Below are positions 39,965-57,933 of a stretch of 64,000 nucleotides of DNA, piece by piece. Origin of the DNA: Anaeramoeba flamelloides (Eukaryota; Metamonada; Anaeramoebidae); contig JANTQA010000012.1 of the NCBI GenBank assembly GCA_027625915.1, positions 1,891,001 through 1,955,000 on the forward strand, read 5' to 3'. Made by a program: the position numbers and the translations under genes. The notes under the pieces are model-generated. The model saw only the letters and a program-made list of their open reading frames with translations. It was not told the origin of the DNA and did no database searches. Within the stretch, counting starts at the first letter, position 1. Each line of letters starts with the position of its first letter.

Positions 39965-41219
39965 ATGACTTTTGGATTTAAGTCACTCTGCTTTAGTGAA
40001 TTAGGTCAAGATTTCAAATATTTTGAGAATTCATTTAACCCTACAAACGTGGTAAAGATCACAGCTCAAGACTCATCTGGTTTAAAGCTTGAAACATTAT
40101 CAAAACTCAAGAAAGGTGAAGAAGGCTGGACTGCAAACACAATTCTTTCTTCAGGTTTTCATGTAAAAGAACAAGCAAAGATCAGTGCATCTTATACCTC
40201 TGAAAAACGGGCTTTTGTAAATGTGACTTCTTCACAAAAGTGGAGGGAGGATCTTGTTCTCAGTTTACTTGGTTTGGAGTTTTTTCCATTTCTTTTTTTT
40301 TGTTTTTATCCTTTTATTTTAATATTTCGAAAAAATCAAGAAACAAAACAAAAAAATAATATGTTTTTGTTGCCCCTTCGTAGTTGGTGTTCTTCAGGCC
40401 ACTTATAGACTAGTTTGAGATTTTTTTGGATGACAATTCTTTTTTAGAAAACCAAAAATTTTAATAAAACTTTTTCTGAAAACAAAAAAAACAAAAACAA
40501 TTTGAAAATTATTTCCTTGAACCGATCAATTCGAACCCAGCTGATTTCTTGGGAAACTTTTTGCTTAAATTTGGTGAGCAAACCCCAGAAAAAATGTCTT
40601 TTGTTTGAGAATAATCTTAATTTCTTATTTTTCTTTCTTTTTAATTTTCTTTTTTTTTTTCCCATTTTTAGCACGTACCAAACCAATAACAATTATACCC
40701 TCGGTTGCATTTAAAAATAAATCACTCACATTAGCAGCAACAGGGGACGCAGTTGATCGTAATTTGACAATTTCAACTGGCAGTAGTTTTTCATCATTTG
40801 GGTTTGGCGCATTAATCCAAATGGATCTTAAAAAAAAAACATTTTCTCATTCAATTGCAAAATTAGAATACAAAATCTCTGAGGACTTTGTTCTTCATTC
40901 TGCTGTAAGGGAATTAGGAAAAAATTTTGATTTCTCACTTTGGACAAAATTAAGTCCAAGTATTTCAATCTCTCTACAAGCCTCTCTTGAGGTGCCAACT
41001 AAAAAAATGGAATTTCAAGGTGTGCTAACAAGCGCAATCAATAAAAAAACAAAATTCAACGCCGGATTTCATTCCTCTGGCAAATTTGGCCTTTACATAT
41101 CACGACAGGTTTATGATCATATAGAGCTTTCGTTTACTGGGCTCTTCGATGTCTTCCAAGTTACCAATTTTTCAGCACATAAATTTGGAATGGGTTTAAA
41201 TATTAATACATTATATTAA
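39965..41219 (+). CDS. VDAC-like eukaryotic porin, spliced (middle exons tentative)
   Basis: VDAC forms the metabolite pore of the mitochondrial-type outer membrane. Exon 1 (39965-40271) opens with LCFSELGQDFKYF, like the N-terminal helix F-x-DLGK-x-x-KD, followed by alternating beta-strand text (VVKITAQDSSGLKLETL). The last exon (40672-41219) follows TTTTTAG. It ends KFGMGLNINTLY, like the VDAC end HKLGLGLEF, and is all beta strands. Between them the frame must cross small introns. GTTTGG...CGTAG fits 40272-40383, giving a 29-nt exon (VGVLQATYRL) at 40384-40412. A perfect GTGAGC donor at 40574 joins ...ADFLGNFLLKF to ARTKP in phase. The start of that third exon is unresolved because its frame has a stop upstream without a suitable acceptor. 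Total length about 290-320 residues fits the family. Confidence 0.7.
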
Positions 41220-43867
41220 TCTATTGATCCATCAAGCAATTGGTGTGTTGATTATCTAACAGTCGGTTTATTTATTTAAATTCATCCGGTTTTTTCGTAT
41301 AATATTATTTTTTAATTGATTTATTTATTAATCTATTTAATAATTTGGATTATTGAAAATTTTTAAAAAAAATTTAAAATTCAGAAATAAATAAATTAAT
41401 TATTTATTCGTTTTTCAAATTATTAATATTTTTTTTTTTGTTACAAAAACCATCATTACAACCGAAATTTTCAATTTTTTTTTAGAGTTTGTCTCAAAAA
41501 AAGTTGTTACCTAATGATATAAATGTATTGTTTTGTAAGACTGAAGAAGCTGTATTTTATTAAAATATTTTAAAATTATTTAACTTCAATTTAACAATTA
41601 AATTAATTAACCAAAGTATAGAGTTATTTTAATTCCGATTTTACATGTTATCTTTTGATTTATTTATTATTGGTTATACAAATTTTTCAAATTTTTTCGA
41701 ATGTTGAAAATCTGAGTTACTTCTTTTAAAACAAAACAGAAACTTAGAAATATTATGATCCTATGTAATTCTTGAAGAATACATTTTTGTTCCAATTGCC
41801 TTATAATGTTTTGATTTAATTATGATTACAGAAATTGATAATAAAAGAAACACAACAGTTTTTATTTCCAAAACAGAATTTAAAATTGAAAATATTTTAA
41901 TTTTTTCTTCTTATTTATTGAGGAAAAGGATTAATCATAGAATGTTTATTAATTATAAAAAGGAAGAAGAAAAATAATTAAAATATTAACATACAAAAAT
42001 ATAATATCATTTGCATTACCAAATTAATAATTATCAACTGTCATTATGTTTTCCAGGATTTTAAAGGATTGAGTAAAATCCTTGAATTTACTAAATTCTT
42101 TCAAATTCGGGAAAACGGTCGTTACCTTTTTTTTCATTTGAGAAATATAAAGAAAATTTAAAAATTTTCTTTTAATTTGTTAAATTAAAAAAAAGTGCCG
42201 TGAGGTTTTATTTGAGTTTTCTGTATATTTGGAAAATAGATATATTTTACTTATAAAACAGAAAACTTCAAGTAAACCTAGGCACTTGACGGCACTTGGC
42301 GGTACGTCCCCAGAATAATCTGGAGTAGCAAAATTCCAATACAAAGTTTATTAATAATAAATAAAAATTCCACAAACTGTGATTAATAAATTGTTATTAT
42401 ACTGTAGTTAGTTTTTTTTTAAAATTGAAAAGAATGGAGTAAAATCTTCCATTTTTCTCAATTTTTTTGAATTTAAAAAAAAACCTAGCTACCCAAATCC
42501 GGAGAGTGCAGCACTATTTACCCGAATTTATATATATATTACAATTTTAGAAATGTTTTGTTTTTAAATTTATAATTTTTAGTTTTTTCTTTATTACCAT
42601 AAGTTTTCAAACCATGAGAGCTTTTATGAAAAATTCCCGGCAAAGTTAATAAATTTCATAATTTTGATTAGTCAGATTAAAGATATTTTGAGTATTTTTT
42701 CTAAGGATAACATTAAAATATTTTCATTTTAGGAATTATAAATATAATTCAAATTTGAAAATAAATTTCAAAAATTTATCTCTTCTTTGTTAATAAATAA
42801 TATAAGCCATTGAAAATAAAATAACTTACAGGGGTATATTATCCAAAACATTGTTGAATTTTGTCCTTTTTATCTTGTAACTCAGAAGGAAATTTAAATT
42901 TCAATTTTTTTTTTTTTTTTTTTTGATGCATTTAACCCGAATTGGTTTTTTTGTATAATAATTAATAAGATTGAAAAGAAAAAATATTAAACTTTTCAAG
43001 TATTCAGAAGATTTTATAGGAATCAAAGAAGAAATATATAAATACACATGTCAAGAATTATATAATTGTAAGAGTTGAAAATGTTGTTAGTTTTTATTGA
43101 TTTTTTTTTTTTTTTTTTCAAAATTAAACAAAATTTTCTTTTTATTTGTTAATTTAAATAAAAAGTTCTTAAAAGTTTTCCAATAACAAAAATAATATAA
43201 TAAAAATAATTTTTTTTTAAATTTTTTATACTTTTTAATGGTTAAATCGAATAATTGCCATTTATTCTTAAGAAAATACCATCAATAAACTCAAACTTTC
43301 AAAGTTTTGTTTCTATACTGGTTTTACTCAAATGAAAAGACAAAAAGATTCAAGATTTTGATATTTTCAAGAAATAAAAGTAGTGCATTCCCCAAGAATT
43401 ATTTTTTACCTCAGGTGTTTAAATTTAAACTGTTTTTACCTGTTATTTCCTAGGATGACTTAAAAAATAACGACACTTATGATAAAGGTTTTTTTTTTAC
43501 TTTTTGGTGAATTTTTTACACTTTTTGGAGCTAATGGTGATTTTTACACCTTTTGACGGGAACAGTATAAAAGTTTTTAGTGATTTTGATCCATTATTCC
43601 CAAAAATGAAAAAAAAAAAAAAAAAAAAACTGTTGAAAAAAAACGAAATAAAAGTTTTTATTTAATTAAATTTTGAATTTTCTACTCTACGATAGAATGA
43701 AATAAAAAAATAAAAATAGAAGAAAAAATCGTATTAAATTTGAATGCTTTATTCTAAGAGTAAGAGATGAAAGAGAATAAAAAGAAAAAAAAACATAGGT
43801 TTTGGAAAAGGTGAGCAAATTGTATTTGGAAATCTATTCTTTGTAGAAAAAGATGTGTTTGATTAAA
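41220..43867. other. Intergenic region, 2.6 kb
   Basis: No gene supported. It contains dispersed family D copy 3 with its flanking fold-back core at about 41940-42480, and poly-T runs near 42910 and 43110. A/T-rich otherwise. Confidence 0.55.
41940..42480 (+). repeat. Dispersed repeat family D, copy 3 with fold-back cores
   Basis: CAAAAATATAATATCATTTG, GGATTGAGTAAAATCC, CCACAAACTGTGATTAATAAA and GGAGTAAAATCTTCC are shared with 9.3 and 34.3 kb, partly in reverse. Between them lies a less AT-rich patch, CTAGGCACTTGACGGCACTTG at about 42278, not seen in the other copies. Confidence 0.5.
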
Positions 43868-44682
43868 TTAGTTTTCTTTTTCTTCTACTTCCTCTGGTTC
43901 TTCGTCAGGAATAATGATTTCGCCATTTTTAATTTTTTCTTGGATTTCTTTTGGTGATTTTTTTTCGACAGTACATCCGACTGATACACAAGTACCAAGC
44001 ATTTCCTTGACAACACCTTCAAATTCATTGGCAAGTGATTTGTGTCTCATTTGTCTTGCAATTTCTTTGACTTGTTCAAGACTTAAATTTCCTGTGTGTT
44101 TGAAATCGGCACTTTTTTCGTGTGGTGGTTCATTGAGGGCTTTGATGATTAAGGTTGACGCAGTTGGCATAACATCAACAGTAAATTCTCTTCCAATGAT
44201 TGTTACTCTGATGGTAACTTTTAATCCTGAAAAATCTTTACAAACTTTTTGGATTTGTTCAGCTGCTTTTCTTGGTGGCTAGAGTTTTTTTTGTTTTGTT
44301 TTGGTTTGGTTTTTTTAGAAAAAAATAAATAAATAAATAAAAAAAAAAATAAGGATCTCATTGATTTGTGAAACAGTTGAATTAAACAGAAAATGATTGA
44401 AAAACGATTGTGTTTTTATTTAATTTTATTCAAAAATGAAAAAAAAAAAACAAAACAAAAGCAAATTTTCCAAAACAAAAAAAAAAAATTCTTGAAAAAA
44501 AGAAAAACGAAAAAAAGGAATAGAATTAAAAAAGAAGAATTTTAATTGTGTTTGTAAAAGCTTACAATCCCTTTTGGACCAAGTTTTGGTGCAAGTGCAT
44601 TGGTGTTAATTGAGTCACCAGCTCTGACACGAAGATAAAGATATTCTGGTTCTAAGTTTTGTTGTCCTCCTTTTTTTGACAT
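43868..44682 (-). CDS. RPL12: 60S ribosomal protein L12 (uL11), two exons
   Basis: uL11 sits at the base of the ribosomal stalk, where the GTPase factors bind 28S rRNA. Exon 1 is 44682-44566 (39 codons) and exon 2 is 44278-43868 (136 codons and TAA). GTAAGC and CTCTAG bound a 287-nt intron, phase 0. The joined text reads NALAPKLGPKGI-PPRKAAEQIQ, which is the conserved uL11 loop, so the splice is well supported. FSGLKVTIRVTI, PTASTLIIKALNEPP, LEQVKEIARQMRHKS and LGTCVSVGCTV match eukaryotic L12. The predicted protein is 175 residues, a little longer than the usual 165 because of an acidic tail (EEPEEVEEKEN). Start chosen at the ATG before SKKGG because an in-frame open region upstream is absent and length fits. 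Confidence 0.93.
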
Positions 44683-47600
44683 AATATAAAGATCTCTATA
44701 AAACAAAAGAAAAAAAAAATAGATCCAAGAAAAAATTAGGTTGAATTACGTTTGTGTTTTTTGTGAAAAAAGTTTTTGTTAGTTAAGTTCTTTTTGGTTC
44801 GTAATGAAAAAAAGAAAAAAAACAGTTTTGTTGGTGCGGAAATTAGCAAGGAAAAAAAAAAAGATATTTTACATTTTTCGAATAAACTAAAAAAAAAAAA
44901 TGTTTTTTGAATTTAAGGACTATCTGAATTTTAAATTCTAGGATATTTGAATTAAAATTGTTTAAAACCAAAAATAACCTTGAAGACATTTCGTGTATGA
45001 TAAAAATACAGAGATTGGCATATTCAATTTTGTTTTTCAAGAAAATGTTTAATCGATCAAAAAATTTAGTCAATTGTGAAACAACATTAGGTAAATGTAA
45101 AATCAAATTTGTTGAACTCTTGTTGAACCTCGATGACAGATGACACTAAAGTATCTTTGTCCACTTATCTTTGTCTCTCTCAGATTCTAAAATGAATAGG
45201 AAAGTAAGAGTATTAAGATAATTTGGATTTTGGAACATTTTAAAGGAAAATTTGGAATTTGGGTTATGTAAAAAAACCCAATTCCAAAATTTTGGAAATA
45301 TTTAAATTAGTTTGAGACAATAAGAGTACTTCAAGTTTCCTGGAATTTATAAATAATTTTGATTTTCAATATATTTTAATGATTTTTTAGTTTTTACAGC
45401 AATGGTAAAGTTCTAGTAAAAGTATAAAATACCTAGATACCAATCGCGTAACAATAATATGTAATAAATGGATTATTTTTGAGTTTGTTCAGCAATTTTA
45501 CAGAGGTTATTTAAAAGATAAGAAAAATAAAATATTGTGTAATTAAAATCTTGAGTATTTGGATTTTATTAAATTTTCTTCTCAAAAAGTTAACAAAAGT
45601 TATATAAATGATAAAATTAAATTATAATTTTTGAAAAATTAAAAAGAAATAAATCAATCAAGAATATTGTCTGAAATAAAGTTTTTTAATTTTTGAGTAA
45701 AAGTTGAGTGAAAATTTTTACATTTATCTTCTTCAAATTCTTTGTGTTTTTTCTTCTTATCTGATGTTTGTGCTTCATTTTTTTACTTTTCTTGATTTAA
45801 GTTTCAACAGTAAATATTTTTTCCATTACCAGCAAAAAAATCAATCAACTCTAAAATTACTTGAAAACCCAAGTAAATTTTCACCTTAAAAAACATCTCA
45901 ACAATTTCACAGTCTAGATTTATTATTTTTTTGTTTTCCTACTATTTTTTTTTCTTGTTAGCTTGAATACATAAAAAACATAAAAAAATATAAAGTCAGA
46001 CATAAGATAAAACTGTAATAATTTATCCCTATTTTATTTTAATTTTTTAAGGGTGGTATTTTTAAATTGTTACAAACTTTCAACTTTCTTTATAGGATTA
46101 GATACTAACAAAAAAAAAATCTAAAATTTATGTAGGTTACTATTAAGTTTAAATAACCATAGTAGATTATTGTTATAATATCTCTAAAAATTCCATTAGT
46201 GGGTAAAATAGTTCTAAAAAATTGATTTAATCAATGAAAAAATGAACTAAATATTATTAGAATACAACAATTTTTGAAAAAAATCATTATTTAGCCAAAA
46301 ATAAATCTTATAATTAAATCGTTAATATTCGTATTATAAAGATGAACAAATATCTCTCCTGAATTTTTCCTGAAATATAGATTGGTTACTAAAAAATTCA
46401 ATTTTTTAAAACACTAAATATTTTACCTATTGAATATTTATATAGATTAATATTACAGCTTAGAAATAGAACCATATTCATATATATATATATATGAAAC
46501 AGAAGTAATAAAAATTTCAATTTAGCTGTTAATGATTATGAATTAAATCTTGAAATTTTAATAATTTAAAAAATCGTTAATGAATGTTCTAAATCTTAAT
46601 TATTAGATAATTGATACTATTATTTTGGTTTATATTTTTAGATTTGGAAAAAAACATATTTCAGTAGAGGTTGTATCACATGTAAGATAAATTCATTTTT
46701 TAAGAAGCAACAAATTTTAGATTGTTTAGAAATAAGAGAAAAAATAAACTTCAGATTCAGGAGTTATTGATAAAGACACAAAAAAACTCTTTTTTATCCA
46801 AAAATTAAAATAAAATAAAAAATTGTAAAAACAATTATACATTCCTTTCATTGGAATATTAGGTGCAAAATTCCTCTATTTCTTTTGATATTAAAATTGT
46901 ACATAATTTATTTTTTTATTAGTAAATGTACGAATTTGAAAGGAAATACATTGTCTCCTTTTTCACAATGTTAATTCAAGTTTTCATGGGATTTTTTTTT
47001 TTTTTTTGAATGGAATTGGATATCAAAAGAATTGAAAAAAAGAAAAAAGAAAAAAGAAAATAAAAATTCGAAAAAATGATTTTTACCGAAAAAATGAACT
47101 TTTATTTTGAAAAGAATATTGGGTTGAAATGTTAGAATAAGTTTTATTTATTCATGAAAATCTGATTCTTTGACTAGAAAATAGTTAAGCTAATAAAAAA
47201 GTTTACAAAACAACATCAATTTTTTAATTGTGATATATGAAAAAAACTCTACTAATCTAAAGTTCAATTATATTTAAAGTAGGTTTTAGGATTAATATTT
47301 CAACAAAAGAATATTAATATCATTTACATCGAATTACAATATGTTTTAATTATTTATAAATCTAATATGAAACTAATCACGAAGGGCTGAAAAAAAGTAA
47401 AACAAGAATAAAAGTTCAAAAGGCTTTTCAAAAGATAATTTTCCAAAATATCAAAAACAAGATAAAGTAATAGAAAAAAATTTAAATGATTAATAAAAAG
47501 GGTTTTTAACATAATAACTATTTTAATTATACTATCTTTATCAAGGGGCTGTTCTTTGGTTAATCTCTTATTATCAAATCCTATTGATCAAAATTTAATT

Positions 47601-48056
47601 ATTTCTGGTTAGATAAAGTTAATATCAATTGCATTATATCTCAAAACAAAAAGAGATCTAAATAATTTTTATTGTAATTTAATTGATAATAAGTATGATT
47701 TTATTTTTTGAAGTTAATTTATTTCTTCTTTTTATTAGGTTGACCATCTGTTTTTAGTCAGGTTAAGAATAAAAAATCGTATATAACTTTTTTTTGCTGT
47801 TTCACCATTTTTCTCATATGACCCAATATTATAGTAATTGGAATTCATTAATAAACAATAAATCCTACAGTTTTCAAAATTAGATTTTTTTTTTCAATTA
47901 ATAGTCTTCCAAACAATATCCTTCCTTTACAAAATAAAGAAATTGTAATTAAACCATAATTAGTGTCAATTAACTAAGGTCATTTATTTCATAAAGTAAA
48001 TTATCAAAATAATTCATTTTATAATTTTTTCATTTTCTTATTTGAACGATTCATAA
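44683..48056. other. Intergenic region between divergent RPL12 and TTC13-like genes, 3.4 kb
   Basis: No exon supported. Upstream sequence of both genes lies here, but no promoter motif is recognisable in such AT-rich DNA. An inverted patch at about 45225-45300 (TTTGGATTTTGGAAC ... CCCAATTCCAAAATTT) and a repeat at about 47490-47850 are present. Confidence 0.5.
47490..47850 (+). repeat. Dispersed repeat family U, copy 1
   Basis: GGGGCTGTTCTTTGGTTAAT, TTTGAAGTTAATTTATTTC, TTATTAGGTTGA and AACTTTTTTTTGCTGTTTCA line up with the text at about 63175-63480 (GGGTTCTTCTTTGATTGAT, TTTGAAGTTAATTTTTTTTC, TATTAGTTGA, AACTTTTTTTTCTATTTCAG). About 300 bp each, diverged. Confidence 0.55.
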
Positions 48057-51000
48057 ATGACTTTTCTTCAAGCAAACAAATGTTATTTGGAAGAAAATTA
48101 CTCTAAGGCAATTCAACTTTATACAAAAGCTTTAAAAAATTCCAACAACCCAAAAGACACGATAAATCTTTTACTGTATATATCTAAACATAGTTTTTTT
48201 TTCTTTCTTTGTTCTCTTTCAAGCCACTTAAATTTTTGAACTTTTCAAAATAACAAACAAATTTTAGAAATCGGGGAATGTGTTACTATCAACTAGAACT
48301 ATATAAATTAAGTATTAAAGATTTTGATCGATCAATTATTCACGATCCAAATTCTGTTTTGTCATATTTATTAAAAGGAAAATCGCTTTGGTTATCAGGA
48401 AAACAAAAGCAAGCAAAAAAAAATTGGGAAATAGGTAAAGAATTAAAGGGGCCTGTATATTTATTAAACAAAATTGAAAAATATTTAACGTATGGGCTTA
48501 ATTGTGAAAAGCAAACAAGACAAAAAACTGACAAAAAAAAGGGATCTGAAGAAACCAAAAAAGAAAAAGAAACCAAGAAACAAAAACAAAGCCAAGAACA
48601 AAAACAAAACCAAAAAGAAAACCAAAAAGAAAAAGAAAAACAAGAACAAAAAGAAAAAGAAAAAGAAGAGAAAAGAAATGTGAGTAAAACCAAAAACTGG
48701 AATATTTTACCAAAAAATACTCAAAACCAACAACAACAACAAGAAGAAAAAGAAAAAGAAAAAAATTATTCATTTGAAAAAGACCCCTTAATGTTAAAAA
48801 ATAATAGGCTCGCAGAAACTTTAGCCACCCAAGGATTAGTTCAAGATGGCATGGGCAATCCCGAAGTTGATAAATTAATTGCCTTAGGGTATTTGTTAGT
48901 GAATAAGGGCTTTTATAATAAGGGTATTGTGCTCTTTAATTCCTTAGTAGTGAAATATCCAAATCTGTTAGCGGCACACATTGGGAAGGGGACCTGCCAC
49001 GCGATGCTTCAAGAATATCAATTAGCTGTTGACAATTTCACAAAGGCGATCGAAATCAATCCAGACTCTTTAGAGGCATACAAAAGAAGAGGCCAAACAA
49101 GGTCTGCGATGGGCTTTGACAAAAAGGCTTTATCCGATTTGACGATTGCCTTTGAAAAAAGTGATGAAACGGATTTTGAATGTTCGTATCAAAGAGGCAT
49201 TATTTTCCACAAATTAAAAAATTATAGCCGGGCAATTCCTGATTTTGAATTCTGTATCAAAATTCAACCCAGGCATATTTATTCATGGAATTTTTTAGGG
49301 CTATGCTTAAACGGGTTGGGCGAAACCACGGAGGCAATTGTATGCTATGAAAGGGCGCTATCATTCAATCCAAATTTTAAAGAGTCGCTAACCAATTTGG
49401 CACAGATTAATAAAGATTTGGGTAATTACGAAAAGTCATTGGATTATTTTGAGCGCTCCATTAAAATCGATCCCACATATTATAATGCGCAGTATTTATC
49501 GGCTTTAAATTTTTATGCCTCGGGTAGGCATAGATTAGCTGCAGACAGGCTATTGGTGGCTTTAAAAATTGAACCTTCTAATGTGGACGCCTTACTTTGG
49601 AGAGGCGCCGCCTTGCATGCAATTGGTGATTTTGAGCAATCATTTAATTGCTTTAATAAAATTGTTATGGAAAAGCCTGAGCATGTTGCTTGGTATAATA
49701 GGGAAATGTTAGCGTACTGGGTGAAATTTTTAGATCAAAAAATCGACAGTTTTTCTTTTGATAAGGATTTGCATCCTCAATTTAAAGAATTTTGGTGTAA
49801 AAAAATGGATCCTAAAAATTTGAAAAATTATAACCCAGTTTTCCAGGCAATAAATAACTTGATAAAATTTAAAAAAAAATCGTTGCTAACAGTTAATCTT
49901 AATCTAATTAGCAAAAAAAATAACCAATTAGGGAAATATAAAAAAATAATCAAAATTGCAGAATATTTAGGTCGATTAATCCAAATAAATATGCCTGGAT
50001 TTATGAAAAATTTAAGACAGCATAGAGTTGCAGGATTGGCTATAATAATGATGGCCCAAAAGTTGAAAAGGCAATTATTGGATAATTTGGATGAGAATGT
50101 AATTTTACAGAAAAAACGATGCAATGAAAATAAAAATGAAAATAAAAACGAAAATGAAAATGAAAATGTAAATAAAAATGAAAATGAAAATGAAAATGAA
50201 AATGAAAATAAAAATGTAAATAAAAATCAAAACGAAAACAAAAACGAAAACGAAAATAAAGATGAAAATAAGAATGAAAATGAAAAGAAAAAAGAATTTT
50301 TGAATTGGCGGGAATGGTACGATATTGGTGTTAAATGGAGACAAGTATCTGAGCCAATGGATCCAGTATTTTGGGTTGATTTACTCACAAAGCAACAATT
50401 TCAACAAGGATTTGGATCACATACACCGATGTTTACCGGACAATGTAAAGTGGTAAGGTACTATGCTTATTTTGATAAGGCGTTTTCAATTTTCAAAGAA
50501 TTGTTTATGAAGGAAAACCCTGAACTCAAAAAGCAAATTAGCAAATCTTCCACCCTCTTCGAGTTATATTCACTTAAAAAAAGGGATTTTTATGTTGTCA
50601 CGCCTTGCAAAAAGACAACAAATCAAAATGAAACAATGGATGGAACTAGATTAACAATCCAATTCAAATACCCAGAAGGTCTTGAATTCTCAATTAGAAC
50701 TCCAGGTACGCCACCTAGATTAATTGAATACTCCAGGGAATTATCATTGCTATGGGAATCCCTTCATGCACTTGCCAAAAAGGGGAAAGATGAGAATGAT
50801 CGCTGGGTGGAATCTGAAAAAATTTTGGATTGTATAATTAAAATAACCTTTTATTGGTACAACTTTATGCCTTTAAGTAGAGGTACAGCCGCTATCGGTT
50901 ATATTGGTTTGATATCAATGCTACTCGCTTTTAATTTTGAAATAAAAAAGGAATTAAATATGAATGTGCAATTGGATTGGGAAGCTATTTTAGAACAAGA

Positions 51001-51139
51001 TCCAAATGTTTTTAAAAGGGTAACGTTAAAATGGTTAAATCCAAATTTAGAAAAGTCATCAATATTGAAGCAATTGCCTCAATTAGATCTTGAAATTACA
51101 ACTTTAAGAAATATGATTCAAATAATGATATTAGATTAA
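48057..51139 (+). CDS. TTC13-like tetratricopeptide repeat protein, two exons
   Basis: Exon 1 (48057-48175) and exon 2 (48268-51139) join over a 92-nt GTATAT...TTTTAG intron in phase 2, restoring the first TPR (ANKCYLEENYSKAIQLYTKAL ... NRGMCYYQLELY). The protein is 996 residues. TPRs occupy about 1-110 and, after a Lys/Glu/Gln insert, about 240-510 with a classic array (AYKRRGQTRSAMGFDKKALS, AIVCYERALSFNPNF, YEKSLDYFERSIKIDP). The C-terminal third has KWRQVSEPMDPVFWVDLL, GFGSHTPMFTGQCKVVRYY, RDFYVVTPC, FSIRTPGTPPR, YWYNFMPLSRGTAAIGY and QLDWEAIL. I recognise this order from metazoan TTC13 and relatives. Function is unknown in any organism I can name; TPRs suggest a protein scaffold. An Asn/Glu/Lys run (about 655-715) is species-specific. 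Confidence 0.8.
48176..48267 (+). other. Intron in the TTC13-like gene, 92 nt
   Basis: The donor is CT|GTATATAT and the acceptor ATTTTAG|AAAT. Removing it completes TPR 1 in the right frame, so this intron is well supported. Without splicing the first frame stops within about 60 nt. Confidence 0.85.
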
Positions 51140-53077
51140 ATAAAAATAATATCGAAATTTTGAACGGAATAAATTAAAAATCATTTTTTTTTCCTTAAAT
51201 TTTGATAAATCATTGAAGTAAGAAAACTTAATATCTATTTATCAAGCTATCTATTTATCTATATTTGTATTTCGTTAGAGAGGTGCATCAAAATTGTGCA
51301 ACATTATTATTGTGATATAAAATCAAAAAATATCTAATAAATTTATTTTTAAGATGATAATTCCTTTTGTATCTCATTTGAGGCTAAATGCAGAGATATC
51401 ACTACAGGCAAAGTTTAAAAAAAAAAAAAAAAAGTTGTATTTCCACTACTTAAGATTAAAAAATCATTATTATCTTTAAATAATAATGGTTACTCAAGTT
51501 GATGATTTCATACTTTAACTGGATCAGACCAATTTGTTCAAAATGTTAAAAAAAATTAATTTTCAAGTTTTTTAATGCTATATTTTGTACATTTTTTAAA
51601 ATAAAAAATTTTTTTGAACACTCTAATTTTGTTGTTTGTAATTTTTCAATATTAGATGAAATAAATAAATTAAGAATTTTTTATTAATTTTAAAATAATT
51701 AGAAAAACAAAAAAAAAAAATTATTTGAGGATAAAATTACCTAATTTACAAATATCTTCAAGTAAATTTTATATTCAAAAATTGAATTTCATATGTCCCT
51801 ACGACCCAAAAAACACTAAAAATGGAAAACTGATCAAATACTTTCCATTAAACCAATTAAAAAAACTAAATGATAAAATAAAAATAAATAAAGTTTTAAT
51901 TTAACTTTTTCTTGAAAACATTTTTTCCTAAAATCATTGAATTCACCCTTGAAATCATGTATATTTTTAGATTCACTATCTTGTTTAAACTCATTTACTA
52001 AAACAAATTCTAAATTATGGGAATTTTCTTTTCACAAAAGGGACTAATTTGGTCCTCAAATGTTTTTTTTAGTTTTAAATGGTAAAATTAAAAAAAAGTT
52101 AAACTAAAAGGATGAACTCTCTGGAAAAACCATTCTAATTTAATATATTAACTTATTCTTTGATTTCAAACTTTTCTCAACCCCAATTTTTCAAAAAAAA
52201 ATAAAAAAGAGCACACTAATTCCAAAAATTATTTTCGATATTCAAAAGTTGAGAGTGTTTTTATTCTAAAAAAAATTATACCAGTGATTAATTGAATTAA
52301 GTTATATCCTTAGATTTCGAAAAATATTAATCAGAAAAAAATAGTGCTTAATTTTATTAAGGACAGATTATCATAAAAATACATTTTCTGAGGAAAAATT
52401 ATGTGGTTGTTTGGAAATTTTAATCAAGTTTAAAACCGTCCTTATTAAAATAATACTAATCTTTTTCAATAGGTTTAACAAATCACTGTTTTGTTTTCTA
52501 TCTAAAAGTATTATCTCCTAAAAAAAAAAAAAAAAAAAAAATGGAATGTTTTTTTTATTGATGAGGAAGTGTAAATTATACTCTAAGTTTCCTTTTACTT
52601 AATTCACGAAAGGGAATTAAAGCTAAAATCATGTATTTCACTATTCTTAACTAATGAAAATAATTTTAAACTATCAAAGCTTGAAATTATTTCATTAAAA
52701 TTTAATTCTTTTAATTTATTTAAAAATATCAATATATCCTTTGTATAGTAAGGACACACCCACAAAAAGTTATCTATATTTTTAAAAAAAGGGAATATTT
52801 AATGACGACATGTATCCTAAAATTTAGAAAAATGTATTTATACCTTCAGAAAAGAATGGGAGATAAACAAATTCTAAAAAAAAAAAATTTCATGAAAAAA
52901 TATTTCTGAATAATTTTTATTGAGAAAAATAAATATTAAAGGGTAAATTTAAACAGATCTTATTCAATGGATATATATACTAAATATACACATACATATA
53001 TTGCATTTTAGGTTTAATTTTTCCTTCCCAAATAAAGATATTTTTTAAAAAAAAACAATGGTTAAAAGGTAATTTGA
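51140..53077. other. Intergenic region between convergent TTC13-like and Rab2 genes, 1.9 kb
   Basis: No exon seen. Holds family S copy 2 at about 52555-52745 and A runs near 51420 and 52520. As the genes converge, both transcript ends lie here. Confidence 0.55.
52555..52745 (+). repeat. Dispersed repeat family S, copy 2
   Basis: GAAGTGTAAATTATACTCTA, AAAATCATGTATTTCAC, TTAACTAATGAAAATA and TTTTAATTTATTTAAAAATAT match 33060-33260 in order and spacing. Confidence 0.55.
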
Positions 53078-57859
<4,782 letters not shown>

Positions 57860-57933
57860 TTATAATAAAAAGTTTAATTAACAAGATATTTTTTTTAAAT
57901 TTGCTAAAAATCTATTTATAGTAGGGAAAAAAA

